From Pseudohalioglobus lutimaris (lineage in GTDB: Bacteria > Pseudomonadota > Gammaproteobacteria > Pseudomonadales > Halieaceae): a stretch of DNA of 64,000 nucleotides. This document shows positions 55,289 to 63,982 of the stretch, in pieces. The stretch is from the NCBI RefSeq assembly GCF_002866825.1, contig NZ_PKUS01000012.1:1-64000 (forward strand), written 5' to 3'. The notes beneath the pieces were generated by a model. It worked only from the letters and a program-made list of their open reading frames with translations, did no database searches and had not been told where the DNA came from. The position numbers were made by a program, and so were the translations under genes. How positions within the stretch are numbered: the first letter of the stretch is position 1; each line of letters opens with the position of its first letter.

Positions 55289-56302
55289 ATGCACAAGTTG
55301 CGAAACAGCCTGGCATTAGCCGTTTTTGCCGGAGTGACCCATGCTGCTATAGCTGATGGCGTTACCGTTACCCCGGAGACTTACATTCGCGCCGAAACGG
55401 ACACCGCTTTCGCCAATTTCCAGCAGCGCGCAGGAGGTAAGGTCAATACCAATGCCTTTGTGCGTGAGCCCGCGTTGCTCGCCGATCAGCCGGTTATCCG
55501 CATGAATCGCGACACGCTGTATGGCAGCGCCGTGATCGACACCGCAGGCGGGGCCACCGTCACGGTTCCCGGGACGGATGACGGGCGCTACCTGTCTGTG
55601 CTGGTCCTCGACAATGATCACTATGCGCCGGCCGTTTTCTACGAACCCGGTACCTACGATTTGTCGGGCGATACGCGTTATGTGACGCTGCTGTACCGCG
55701 TGCAGCTGCTTGACTACGCCGATCCCGCGGATGTGGCCGCTGCCAATCAACTGCAGGACCAGTTTGTAGTCAAGGCGGGCAGTGCCGTGCCGTTTACCGC
55801 ACCGCAGTGGGACCTGGAGAGCATGCTGGCGCTACGTTCCCGGTATGAAGTGGAGTTCAGCAAGTTTGCGCAATTCGAGCCCGACTGGATGGGCCCGCGT
55901 GGTGAAGTGAATGAAGAGACACGTCATCTCGCCGCGGCCGGCGCGTGGGGGCTGTTTCCGGCAAAGGATGCGGTCTATATAAATTATGCGGGTCCGTCCG
56001 ACCCGCAGCGCTGCTATACCGCAACCTATGACACCCCGGAGACGCAGGCGTTCTGGTCGATCACTGTTTATGGCAGCGACGGATTTATGAAAAGCAATGT
56101 GAACGTGATTAATGACCGCAATGTCACGCTCAACGAAGACGGCAGCTTCACCGCGTATTTCGGTTCTGAAGATGCCTGCGGCGCCAGGGCGAACCGGGTC
56201 GACATCAGCGAGGGCTGGAATTTTCTGCTGCGGATCTACCGGCCCGGCGCTGCGGTGCTGTCTGGGGAATACACCCTGCCAGAAGTGTCGATGGTGCGGT
56301 GA
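55289..56302 (+). CDS. Exported DUF1254/DUF1214 protein
   Basis: A 337-residue protein with a signal peptide (about 1-23, ending HAAIA). A DUF1254 part follows (about 30-160: VTPETYIRAETDTAFANFQQ, VIRMNRDTLYGSAVIDTAGG), then a DUF1214 C-terminus (about 235-330: YTATYDTPETQAFWSITVYG and the closing WNFLLRIYRPG). It is periplasmic with no known reaction. The frame opens at 55232; ATG 55289 has AAAGGA upstream and starts the signal peptide. Divergent from the cytoplasmic DUF1214 gene at 53923-55110. Confidence 0.85.
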   Translation: MHKLRNSLALAVFAGVTHAAIADGVTVTPETYIRAETDTAFANFQQRAGGKVNTNAFVREPALLADQPVIRMNRDTLYGSAVIDTAGGATVTVPGTDDGRYLSVLVLDNDHYAPAVFYEPGTYDLSGDTRYVTLLYRVQLLDYADPADVAAANQLQDQFVVKAGSAVPFTAPQWDLESMLALRSRYEVEFSKFAQFEPDWMGPRGEVNEETRHLAAAGAWGLFPAKDAVYINYAGPSDPQRCYTATYDTPETQAFWSITVYGSDGFMKSNVNVINDRNVTLNEDGSFTAYFGSEDACGARANRVDISEGWNFLLRIYRPGAAVLSGEYTLPEVSMVR

Positions 56303-56357
56303 GAGACTATGCGCCATCGTTTTGGCCGGCAGGGATTCCGGCCCGAACGCGCAAACA

Positions 56358-56387
56358 AAAAAGGCCGAGCGTTAGCTCGACCTTTTT
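56358..56387. terminator. Bidirectional terminator between DUF1254 gene and tRNA-Leu
   Basis: A stem of AAAAAGG/CCTTTTT (56358-56364 with 56381-56387), one mismatch, then CGAGC/GCTCG (56366-56370 with 56375-56379) around a GTTA loop. The T run on both strands serves the rightward DUF1254 gene and the leftward tRNA. Confidence 0.88.
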
Positions 56388-56392
56388 AAAAT

Positions 56393-56479
56393 TGGTGCCC
56401 AGGAGAGGACTTGAACCTCCACGCCCTTGCGAGCACTAGCACCTGAAGCTAGCGTGTCTACCAATTTCACCACCTGGGC
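56393..56479 (-). tRNA. tRNA-Leu (anticodon CAG)
   Basis: An 87-base leucine tRNA with encoded CCA (minus-strand 3' end at 56393). The acceptor stem GCCCAGG/CCTGGGC is perfect. The D-loop GGTGGTGAAATTGGTAGACA, the long variable arm of class II tRNAs and the T-arm GGTTCAAGTCC are present. The anticodon-arm sequence CTAGCTTCAGGTGCTAG gives anticodon CAG, as in E. coli leuPQVT. The gene has its own strong promoter upstream and a terminator 5 bases downstream. Confidence 0.95.
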
Positions 56480-56588
56480 AGAGTTAGATGCCATGCACCT
56501 CCCCGGGGAGCGCAGTCTGCTGAACCAGGTTCAGGGCTTGCTCGTGCCGGGACTCCGGGATCGACGTTGCTGATCCTTGAGGGCGCGA

Positions 56589-56617
56589 ACTTTACTGGCC
56601 CGCTGATTTTTTGTCAA
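56589..56617 (-). promoter_or_regulatory. Strong stable-RNA-type promoter for tRNA-Leu
   Basis: On the minus strand TTGACA (56617-56612), a 17-base spacer and TAAAGT (56594-56589), followed by a GC-rich discriminator (TCGCGCCC) typical of stringently controlled tRNA promoters. The tRNA begins about 100 bases downstream. Confidence 0.72.
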
Positions 56618-56655
56618 TGCTGTGCGGGCAAAAACGCGACGGGTTGACGGTGTTC

Positions 56656-56683
56656 TTGTCATCTCCCTGATCGGGTCTAATAT
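56656..56683 (+). promoter_or_regulatory. Candidate promoter of gdhA
   Basis: TTGTCA (56656-56661), 16-base spacer, TAATAT (56678-56683). The start site would be about 30 bases before the gdhA ATG at 56721, which has AGAAGG as ribosome site. Confidence 0.5.
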
Positions 56684-56720
56684 GAGGGCTGGATAAACTA
56701 ATTATAAGAAGGCCACGCCG

Positions 56721-58064
56721 ATGAACTACGATGAGCTCAACCTGGACCATTTCATGGAGGGATTGGCCAAGCGCAATCCCGGCGAAACGGAATTTCACCA
56801 GGCCGTGCACGAGGTTGCCGCCAGTGTCATCCCGTACGTTCGTGACCACGAACGCTATCGCAAGTCACGCATTCTGGAGCGGATGACCGAGCCGGACCGC
56901 ACGGTGATCTTCCGCGTGGTGTGGGAAGATGACGAGGGCAATGTGCGTATCAATCGCGGCTATCGAGTGCAGTTCAACAACGCCATCGGCCCCTATAAAG
57001 GCGGGCTGCGCTTTCACCCCTCGGTAAATTTGTCCATTCTCAAGTTCCTCGGCTTTGAGCAGACCTTCAAGAACAGCCTCACCACTCTGCCCATAGGTTC
57101 CGGCAAGGGCGGCGCTGACTTTAACCCCAAGGGCAAATCAGATGCCGAGGTAATGCGCTTCTGCCAGTCCTACATGACGGAACTGTGGCACCACATCGGC
57201 GCCAACGTAGACATCCCGGCGGGCGATATCGGTGTTGGTGCCCGCGAGATCAGCTATATGTTTGGCCAGTACAAGCGGCTGGCCAAGGAATTCACCGGCG
57301 TGCTCACCGGCAAGGCACTTGAGTTCGGGGGCAGCCTTATTCGCACCGAGGCCACAGGTTACGGTAACGCCTTCTTCATGCAGGAGATGCTGGCCCATCG
57401 GGGTGACGGTATCGAGGGCAAGACCTGCGTGGTCTCAGGGTCAGGTAACGTGGCCATATTCTGCGCAGAAAAGCTCATCCAACTGGGTGGCAAGGTGGTG
57501 ACGTTGTCTGACTCGTCCGGGTACATTCACGACCCGGATGGGCTGGACATGGAGAAGCTGGCCTGGATGAAGGATCTCAAACTGGTGCGCCGTGGCCGCA
57601 TTGCCGAATATGCCGAGCACTTCGGGTGCTCGTTTCATGAGGGTCGACCCTGGGCCGTGCCCTGCGACCTGGCCTTCCCCTGTGCGACCCAGAACGAACT
57701 GGAGGAAGGAGATGCCCGTACCCTGGTCAGCAATGGTTGTCTGGCGGTATCCGAGGGCGCGAATATGCCCACCACAATCCCCGCAGTTGATGTTCTGCAC
57801 CAGGCCAAAATACTTTATGGCCCGGGTAAGGCCGCGAACGCCGGTGGCGTGGCGGTGTCCGGCCTGGAAATGAGCCAGAATAGCCAGCGCCTGGCCTGGT
57901 CGGCAGTAGACCTGGAGGGGCGGCTGCAGCAGATTATCACCGACATCCACCGCCAGTGTGTGCAGCACGGGCAGGAAGGGGATCACGTGAACTATGTAAC
58001 AGGCGCCAATGTGGCGGGCTTTATCAAGGTCGCGGATGCCATGGTGGCTTACGGGGTGATTTAA
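56721..58064 (+). CDS. gdhA: NADP-dependent glutamate dehydrogenase
   Basis: A 447-residue hexameric-type enzyme making glutamate from 2-oxoglutarate and ammonia. Family stretches are present: GYRVQFNNAIGPYKGGLRFH, then LPIGSGKGGADFNPKGKS with the catalytic Lys region, DIPAGDIGVGAREISYMFGQ, and the nucleotide-binding SGSGNVAIFCAEKLIQLGG. The usual GGGKGGSDF here reads GSGKGGADF, a small departure. The length equals that of E. coli GdhA. Single-gene unit with its own promoter. Confidence 0.96.
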   Translation: MNYDELNLDHFMEGLAKRNPGETEFHQAVHEVAASVIPYVRDHERYRKSRILERMTEPDRTVIFRVVWEDDEGNVRINRGYRVQFNNAIGPYKGGLRFHPSVNLSILKFLGFEQTFKNSLTTLPIGSGKGGADFNPKGKSDAEVMRFCQSYMTELWHHIGANVDIPAGDIGVGAREISYMFGQYKRLAKEFTGVLTGKALEFGGSLIRTEATGYGNAFFMQEMLAHRGDGIEGKTCVVSGSGNVAIFCAEKLIQLGGKVVTLSDSSGYIHDPDGLDMEKLAWMKDLKLVRRGRIAEYAEHFGCSFHEGRPWAVPCDLAFPCATQNELEEGDARTLVSNGCLAVSEGANMPTTIPAVDVLHQAKILYGPGKAANAGGVAVSGLEMSQNSQRLAWSAVDLEGRLQQIITDIHRQCVQHGQEGDHVNYVTGANVAGFIKVADAMVAYGVI

Positions 58065-58180
58065 GCAGTAGTCCATTCTGCGCTGGGCGCGATCGGGCGA
58101 GGGCTGCGCCCGGTCGGGAAAGTGCCGCTTTCGGGGCCGCAGTGACGTATACTTGCCTTTTAAGCAAAGGCCCCAACTAC

Positions 58181-60589
58181 ATGGCCCGGAAAGATAAGAC
58201 CATCGCCGACCCGCACGCCGAACGCGAAGCGGCCAATTACGACAACCCCATTCCCAGTCGGGAAGTTATCCTCGACGTTCTGCGCGAGGTTAACAAGCCG
58301 CTGGTGCACAGCAAGCTGTGTAAAAAGCTTGGCCTGACGGAGGGAGAGCAAACCGACGCCCTGCGTAAGCGCCTGCGCGCCATGGAACGCGACGGCCAGA
58401 TCATGTCTGACCGCAAGGGTGCCTATGGTCTTGTCGACAAGATGCACCTGGTGCATTGCAAGGTGCAGGGCCACCGCGACGGTTATGGTTTTGCCATGCC
58501 GGTGGGCGAGGGCGAGGACATCTATCTTAATGCCCGGCAGATGCATTTCGTGTTCGACGGTGACGAGGTGCTGATCATGGTCACCGGCGAGGACCGCCGT
58601 GGCCGCCTGGAGGGCAAGGTGGTAGAGGTGCTGGCGCGCGGCATCACCAGGGTGGTGGGCCGCTACCAGGAAGAAAGCGGTATCGGTTTTGTGATTCCGG
58701 ACAACGGGCGCCTCACGCACCAGTTCCTGATTCCACCCAACCAGAAGCAGGGTGCCAAAAACGGTCAGATCGTCACCGCGGAAATCACCGACTATCCCAC
58801 GCGTCGGCTGGGCGCCAAGGCACGGATCACCGAAATACTGGGTGATCACCTGGACCCGGGGCTGGAAATCGACGTGGCCATACGCTCCCACGACATCCCC
58901 TTTGAATGGCCTGAGGATGCTCAGCGCGAGGCGGCAAGTCTTGATGCTGAGCCGGCCGAGGACGACAAAAAACATCGGGTGGATCTGCGCAAGCTGCCTT
59001 TCGTCACCATCGACGGTGAGGATGCCCGCGACTTTGACGACGCAGTCTACTGCGAGAAGCGCCTCGGCGGCTGGCGCCTGTTTGTGGCCATTGCCGACGT
59101 CTCCCATTATGTGCGCCCTGGTATGGCGCTGGATGAAGAAGCTGCCAAACGCGGCAACTCCGTGTATTTCCCCGAGCGCGTGGTGCCCATGCTGCCCGAG
59201 GCACTGTCCAACGGATTGTGCTCGCTGAAACCGCGTGTGGACCGCCTGGCCATGGTGTGCGAAATGAACCTGTCGCGTCAGGGCAAGCTCACCAAATATA
59301 GTTTTTACGAATCGGTAATACATTCTCATGCCCGGCTGACCTACACGCAGGTGGGAGAGGTGCTGGATCATGGCAGTCATCCTGATGTGGATGCAGAGCG
59401 TGAACCCGACCTGAAGCGCCTGCATGCGCTATATAAAGTACTGCGGGGCGCACGCGAAAAGCGCGGTGCCATCGACTTCGATACGGTAGAGACGCGCATC
59501 ATCTTTGATGAACAGAAGAAGATCGAAGCGATTGTGCCGGTGGTGCGTAACGATGCGCACAAGCTGATTGAGGAGGCCATGCTCTGCGCCAATGTGGCCG
59601 CTGCGAATTTCTTTGAGGCGAATGATTTACCCATTCTCTATCGGGTGCACGAGGGGCCCGGTGAAGAAAAGCTGGAAGGTCTGCGCAAGTTCCTGGGTGA
59701 ACTGGGGCTTGAGCTTCGGGGTGGTGTCAAGCCTACGCCGCTGGATTATCAACACCTGCTGGAGCACATTGCCGGTCGTGATGACGCCAACGTAATCCAG
59801 ACCATGCTGTTGCGCTCTCTCAGTCAGGCCAAATACCAGCCTGATAATGGTGGGCACTTCGGCCTCCATTATGACGCCTATGCTCACTTTACCTCACCTA
59901 TCCGCCGCTACCCAGACCTGCTGGTGCATCGCGGCATCCGCGCAATGGTACGCCAGAAAAAGTCGGCTGAAGGTGTGCAGAGGGTGAAGGGTGCGCAACC
60001 GATACCCAGGCAGCAGATTTTTCCCTATGACATCCATGCCATGACGGTATGTGGTGAGCAGTGCTCCATGGCTGAACGGCGTGCCGATGATGCCACCCGT
60101 GAGGTGGATGCCTGGCTCAAGTGTGAGTATCTGCAGGAGCACGTCGGCGACGAGTTCGACGGTGTGGTGGCTGCAGTGACCAGCTTTGGTTTGTTTGTTC
60201 AGCTCAGCGACCTGTTTATAGAGGGCCTGGTGCATATCACTGCGCTGCCCGGTGACTACTACAACTATGACCGCGCCAAGCAGCGCCTCACGGGCGAACG
60301 CACCGGACGTAGTTTCCAACTGGGCGGCAAGGTGCGCGTGCAGGTCGCCAGGGTTGATCTCGATGATCGCAAGATCGATCTGGAAATGATTGACGCCGGC
60401 GGCTCGCAGAAAAAGAAAACAGGTAAAGGCAAGGGCGATCAGGCGCCCAGGCGCAGGAGTGGAAAAAAAGGCGGTTCAGGGCAGCAGGGCCAGGCAAAAG
60501 CCAAGTCTAAGGCCAAATCCAAGACCGAGCCTAAGGCCAAATCCAAGCCTAAGCCTAAAGGGAAAACCGGGACGCGTCGCCGGCGTTGA
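58181..60589 (+). CDS. rnr: Ribonuclease R
   Basis: An 802-residue 3'-5' exoribonuclease. The order is an HTH-like N-terminus (about 20-85), cold-shock domains (about 85-245), the RNB catalytic domain (about 270-600; DGEDARDFDDAVYCEK carries the metal Asp residues, and DAYAHFTSPIRRYPDLLVHR is the family signature), S1 domain (about 660-740) and a Lys/Ala/Ser-rich tail (about 755-802). The frame opens upstream at 57956, but ATG 58181 begins the family N-terminus MARKDKTIADPHAERE. rlmB lies downstream, a conserved pairing. Confidence 0.96.
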   Translation: MARKDKTIADPHAEREAANYDNPIPSREVILDVLREVNKPLVHSKLCKKLGLTEGEQTDALRKRLRAMERDGQIMSDRKGAYGLVDKMHLVHCKVQGHRDGYGFAMPVGEGEDIYLNARQMHFVFDGDEVLIMVTGEDRRGRLEGKVVEVLARGITRVVGRYQEESGIGFVIPDNGRLTHQFLIPPNQKQGAKNGQIVTAEITDYPTRRLGAKARITEILGDHLDPGLEIDVAIRSHDIPFEWPEDAQREAASLDAEPAEDDKKHRVDLRKLPFVTIDGEDARDFDDAVYCEKRLGGWRLFVAIADVSHYVRPGMALDEEAAKRGNSVYFPERVVPMLPEALSNGLCSLKPRVDRLAMVCEMNLSRQGKLTKYSFYESVIHSHARLTYTQVGEVLDHGSHPDVDAEREPDLKRLHALYKVLRGAREKRGAIDFDTVETRIIFDEQKKIEAIVPVVRNDAHKLIEEAMLCANVAAANFFEANDLPILYRVHEGPGEEKLEGLRKFLGELGLELRGGVKPTPLDYQHLLEHIAGRDDANVIQTMLLRSLSQAKYQPDNGGHFGLHYDAYAHFTSPIRRYPDLLVHRGIRAMVRQKKSAEGVQRVKGAQPIPRQQIFPYDIHAMTVCGEQCSMAERRADDATREVDAWLKCEYLQEHVGDEFDGVVAAVTSFGLFVQLSDLFIEGLVHITALPGDYYNYDRAKQRLTGERTGRSFQLGGKVRVQVARVDLDDRKIDLEMIDAGGSQKKKTGKGKGDQAPRRRSGKKGGSGQQGQAKAKSKAKSKTEPKAKSKPKPKGKTGTRRRR

Positions 60590-60756
60590 GCGGCCGGATA
60601 GAGGGGATAGACGCTGCGCGGTGCGCACCCTGCGGGGGTGGGATGCACATGACAATCGATGCATTATGCACAGGCCGCGCAAGCTGCAATCAAAACAATG
60701 CCTGACACCCGCATGATGTGAAATTTACACCCTGGACCACTAGCCCATATTCTTAG

Positions 60757-60773
60757 GGTGCGCACTGCGCACC
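60757..60773. repeat. Perfect 8-1-8 inverted repeat before rlmB
   Basis: GGTGCGCA-C-TGCGCACC ends 24 bases before the rlmB ATG, and a shorter palindrome GGTGCGCACC stands at 60620-60629 behind rnr. It could be an operator or a leader hairpin of rlmB. There is no T run, so it is not a simple terminator. Confidence 0.5.
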
Positions 60774-60797
60774 AATAAGCCCGGAAGAACCCGACCC

Positions 60798-61553
60798 ATG
60801 CAATACATATACGGAATCCACGCTGTCGACAGCCTGCTGCGCCAGAACCCGAAGTCCGTGCAGCGCCTCTGGCTGCAGCAAGGCCGCGAAGACAAGCGTA
60901 TCTCTGCTCTCCTGGAGCTGGCGCAGAACCAGGGCGTGACCGTCCTTCGGGAGCCGCGTAAGGGTCTGGACGCCATGGTCAGCGGCCGACACCAGGGTGC
61001 TGTGGCCGAAAGCCTTGATATCGCCGCCGATGGCGAAGGCTCACAATCAAACCTCTGGCAGGAATCCGACTTGCTGCGTTTGGTGGATGAGCAGCAGGCG
61101 CCTTTACTGATTCTGGTGCTCGATGGCGTCACCGACCCCCACAATCTCGGCGCATGTCTGCGCAGTGCCGACGCTGCGGGTGTGCACGCCGTCGTCGTGC
61201 CCAAAGACAACTCAGCGGACCTCAACCCCACCGTGCGCAAAGTGGCCTGCGGCGCCGCAGAGGTGGTGCCGTTTGTCAGGGTCACCAATATCGCTCGTAC
61301 ACTCGCGGCATTGAAAGCCCGCAATGTGTGGATCTATGGTGCGGCTGGTGAAGCCGATAACACCATATATGACAATGACTTACGCGGCTCCATGGCGCTG
61401 GTGATGGGCGCCGAGGGCAGTGGGCTGCGTCGCCTCACCCGGGAACATTGCGACTTTCTCATCAGGTTGCCCATGGCAGGCTCGGTCAGCAGCCTGAACG
61501 TGTCGGTGGCCACCGGGATCTGCCTGTTCGAAGTGGTGCGGCAGCGAGGGTAG
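60798..61553 (+). CDS. rlmB: 23S rRNA (guanosine-2251-2'-O)-methyltransferase
   Basis: A 251-residue SpoU-family (SPOUT) methyltransferase. It has an N-terminal substrate-binding domain (IYGIHAVDSLLRQNPKSVQR) and the knotted C-terminal domain motifs LDGVTDPHNLGACLRSADAAG-like (motif 1, about 112-131), LVMGAEGSGLRRL (motif 2) and IRLPMAGSVSSLNVSVATGI (motif 3). It methylates the ribosomal P-loop guanosine. The place next to rnr is typical for gammaproteobacteria. Confidence 0.95.
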   Translation: MQYIYGIHAVDSLLRQNPKSVQRLWLQQGREDKRISALLELAQNQGVTVLREPRKGLDAMVSGRHQGAVAESLDIAADGEGSQSNLWQESDLLRLVDEQQAPLLILVLDGVTDPHNLGACLRSADAAGVHAVVVPKDNSADLNPTVRKVACGAAEVVPFVRVTNIARTLAALKARNVWIYGAAGEADNTIYDNDLRGSMALVMGAEGSGLRRLTREHCDFLIRLPMAGSVSSLNVSVATGICLFEVVRQRG

Positions 61554-61583
61554 GGGCTAGATCACCGCGGGGAGATCCAACGC

Positions 61584-61612
61584 TTGCTACCCCTGCTCAA
61601 ACTCTATACAAT
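61584..61612 (+). promoter_or_regulatory. Promoter of the rpsF-rpsR operon
   Basis: TTGCTA (61584-61589), 17-base spacer, TACAAT (61607-61612). The start site would be near 61619, leaving a leader of about 97 bases before rpsF, room for an autoregulatory structure. Confidence 0.6.
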
Positions 61613-61683
61613 CCGCGCCTCAAAATTTGCCCGGAGGCCCCGTGCCCCCGATCCTCCTTGCTACACCGCCTTCACGAGAAGCG

Positions 61684-61702
61684 ACGGGTAGCATTAACCC
61701 GT
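61684..61702 (+). promoter_or_regulatory. Leader hairpin next to the rpsF ribosome site
   Basis: ACGGGT (61684-61689) pairs with ACCCGT (61697-61702) around a seven-base loop and ends directly against AAGGAG (61703-61708). Bacterial rpsF leaders are known to bind the S6-S18 complex as feedback control. This hairpin is a candidate part of that leader. I could not align the full motif. Confidence 0.4.
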
Positions 61703-61715
61703 AAGGAGCTATTCA

Positions 61716-62162
61716 ATGCGTCATTACGAAATCGTATTTATGGTCCATCCGGACCAGTCAGAGCAAGTGCCCGGCATGATCGAGCGCTACTCCAACACCA
61801 TCACTAAAGATGGTGGCCAGGTACACCGCCTGGAAGACTGGGGCCGCCGCCAGCTGGCCTACCCCATCAACAAGATTCACAAGGCACACTACGTGCTGAT
61901 GAACGTGGAAGCGTCCAACGACGCTCTGGACGAGCTGACTACAACCTTCCGTTACAACGACGCCGTGATCCGTAACCTGGTGATCCGCCGCGACGAGGCC
62001 GTGACTGATGAATCCCACATCATGAAGGCCGAGAAAGAGTCTCGCGAGCGCAAGACCCGTTACGAAGAGCGCAAGGCAGCTGAGGCGCCCGCCGCCGAAG
62101 AGACGCCTGCTGCACCCGCTGAAGAGCCGGCCGCCGAGCCTGCCGCCGAAGCTGAAGAGTAA
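61716..62162 (+). CDS. rpsF: 30S ribosomal protein S6
   Basis: A 148-residue ribosomal protein: [20 protein letters not shown], then [20 protein letters not shown] and the helix ending [20 protein letters not shown]. The core is about 105 residues. The tail is long, acidic and Ala/Pro/Glu-rich (about 115-148), longer than in E. coli S6. It starts with ATG after AAGGAG and is co-transcribed with rpsR 15 bases on. Confidence 0.97.
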   Translation: MRHYEIVFMVHPDQSEQVPGMIERYSNTITKDGGQVHRLEDWGRRQLAYPINKIHKAHYVLMNVEASNDALDELTTTFRYNDAVIRNLVIRRDEAVTDESHIMKAEKESRERKTRYEERKAAEAPAAEETPAAPAEEPAAEPAAEAEE

Positions 62163-62177
62163 GAGAGGAGTATTGTC

Positions 62178-62405
62178 ATGGCCCGTTTTTTCCGTCGTCG
62201 TAAGTTCTGTCGTTTTACCGCCGAAGGCGTTAAAGAAATCGATTACAAGGATCTGGAAACCCTGAAAGCCTACGTCTCCGAGACCGGCAAAATTGTTCCC
62301 AGTCGCATTACCGGCACCAAGGCCAAGTACCAGCGTCAGCTGGCTACAGCAGTGAAGCGCGCACGCTTCCTGGCCCTGCTGCCCTACTCGGATTCGCACA
62401 GCTAG
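62178..62405 (+). CDS. rpsR: 30S ribosomal protein S18
   Basis: 75 residues, the standard length: [60 protein letters not shown]. It binds S6 on the small-subunit platform. It follows rpsF with a GAGAGGAG ribosome site. A membrane-protein gene and rplI follow, the common gammaproteobacterial order. Confidence 0.98.
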   Translation: MARFFRRRKFCRFTAEGVKEIDYKDLETLKAYVSETGKIVPSRITGTKAKYQRQLATAVKRARFLALLPYSDSHS

Positions 62406-62447
62406 GAATCCCTTGACCCGCACTACCGGGCAGGCCGGCCTGAACCG

Positions 62448-63335
62448 ATGAAGGCGATCGCTGAGTTTGCCATGCGCGGGCGCTTCCAGGCGCTACTGCT
62501 TACCGTAGCAGGGTCCGGGAGCATACTGTTTTGCTGGATCAGCGCCGCGATACTGGCGCTGGTCACCCTGCGCAAAGGCGTGGGGGCGGGCGCCCAGCTG
62601 TTGTTGTGGGCCCTGCTGCCCTCCGGGGTATTGCTGTATACCGTTGGTGACAGCGGGCCGCTCTCCCTGCTGGTGGGCACAGCGGCGCTGGCCGTGGTAC
62701 TGCGCATCAGCGTCAGCCTGCCGCTGGCGGTGCTGGCAAGTATTGCGGTCGGGGTGATCAGTGGTCTGGCCCTGATGAGCTTCGGTGGCCAGTACCTGGA
62801 GCAGATGGTGGCTTTGTTCGGCGAGTTTCTCGCCAGCATGGAGCAGCAACTGTCGCAGGGCGGCGAGCCGGTAGAGCTGGCGCGACCCACCGCGGCGCAG
62901 ATCGCCGGCATGATGGGGGCGGGCACCGGTGCCACCGCAGTATTGTGCCTGATGCTGGGGCGTTACTGGCAGGCAGCGTTGTACAACCCGGGTGGTTTCA
63001 GCAGCGAGTTCCGGCTCCTGCGCTATACACCGGCAGTGGCCACCGCAATGGCCATGGCAGCCGTCGCGCTGTCCGCGCTGGGTATGGAGTATCGCACCTG
63101 GGCAGTGATTGCATTATTACCGCTGAGCTTCGCCGGTCTGGCGCTGGTTCATGCGAGGGTCCACTGGAAGGGCCAGGGTACAGGGTGGTTGGTTGGCTTT
63201 TACCTGGCCTGGCTGTTACTGGACCCGATAAAACTGATGGTTGTCTTCGCCGCCATCGCTGACAGCTGGTTTAATTTTCGCCAGCGCTGGACAGGGAAAC
63301 CCGGTCAGGACGTCAGCCCCGGCGATGATGAATGA
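62448..63335 (+). CDS. DUF2232-like polytopic membrane protein
   Basis: A 295-residue, very hydrophobic protein with about eight membrane helices and a periplasmic or cytoplasmic loop at about 115-150 (EQMVALFGEFLASMEQQLSQ). It occupies the slot between rpsR and rplI where pseudomonads and relatives carry a gene of this type. Its function is unknown. The tail is hydrophilic (RQRWTGKPGQDVSPGDDE). Placement in DUF2232 is by position and overall build, since I see no catalytic motif. Confidence 0.75.
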   Translation: MKAIAEFAMRGRFQALLLTVAGSGSILFCWISAAILALVTLRKGVGAGAQLLLWALLPSGVLLYTVGDSGPLSLLVGTAALAVVLRISVSLPLAVLASIAVGVISGLALMSFGGQYLEQMVALFGEFLASMEQQLSQGGEPVELARPTAAQIAGMMGAGTGATAVLCLMLGRYWQAALYNPGGFSSEFRLLRYTPAVATAMAMAAVALSALGMEYRTWAVIALLPLSFAGLALVHARVHWKGQGTGWLVGFYLAWLLLDPIKLMVVFAAIADSWFNFRQRWTGKPGQDVSPGDDE

Positions 63336-63382
63336 GAATTATGAAGTAGCGGGAGCAAGCTCCCCATAACGAGGAAAGTAAG

Positions 63383-63832
63383 ATGGAAGTCATTTTGCTG
63401 GAGAACATCAGCAACCTGGGTACCCTGGGTGACAAGGTGGACGTTAAGGCCGGTTTTGGCCGCAACTACCTGATCCCGCAGGGCAAGGCCGTACCGGCCA
63501 CTGAAGGGGCAATCGCCCAGTTTGAAGCGCGTCGTGCTGAACTGGAAGCCGCTGCCGCCGAGGCGCTGGCCGCCGCGGAAGCGCGCGCTGCTGCGATCAA
63601 CGCACTGGAGGCGATCACCATCACTGCCAATGCGGGCGAAGAAGGCAAGCTGTTCGGCTCAATCGGTACACGCGATATCGCCGAAGCCGTTTGCGCAGCG
63701 GGTGTTGAGGTCGACAAGGCCGAAGTACGCCTGCCCGAGGGGGCTCTGCGCGAACTGGGTGAGTACGAGGTCAACATCCAGGTTCACGGTGATGTGAACG
63801 GGGTCATTGCTCTGGCGGTCATCGCCGAGTAA
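63383..63832 (+). CDS. rplI: 50S ribosomal protein L9
   Basis: 149 residues: [20 protein letters not shown], then [20 protein letters not shown] in the N-terminal rRNA-binding domain, a long Ala/Glu helix (about 45-75), and the C-terminal domain ([27 protein letters not shown]). The ribosome site GAGGAAA precedes the ATG. A terminator follows, so this is the last gene of the rpsF operon here. Confidence 0.97.
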   Translation: MEVILLENISNLGTLGDKVDVKAGFGRNYLIPQGKAVPATEGAIAQFEARRAELEAAAAEALAAAEARAAAINALEAITITANAGEEGKLFGSIGTRDIAEAVCAAGVEVDKAEVRLPEGALRELGEYEVNIQVHGDVNGVIALAVIAE

Positions 63833-63874
63833 GAGGCCTGTTGCTCTCGCTCAGGCGGGGCGGCCTATATTCCG

Positions 63875-63909
63875 AAATGCACCGGTCATCCCTGGCCGGT
63901 GCATTTTTT
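63875..63909 (+). terminator. Rho-independent terminator after rplI
   Basis: An 11-bp perfect stem AAATGCACCGG/CCGGTGCATTT (63875-63885 with 63896-63906), a ten-base loop, and a run of six T (63904-63909). It lies 43 bases past the rplI stop. Confidence 0.93.
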
Positions 63910-63982
63910 GTGTCCGGGATTTGGTCGGCATGCGTATGTTGCAGCTGGCCGATTGCTGATAAAAGAGCCCATTGTTTTTCCC

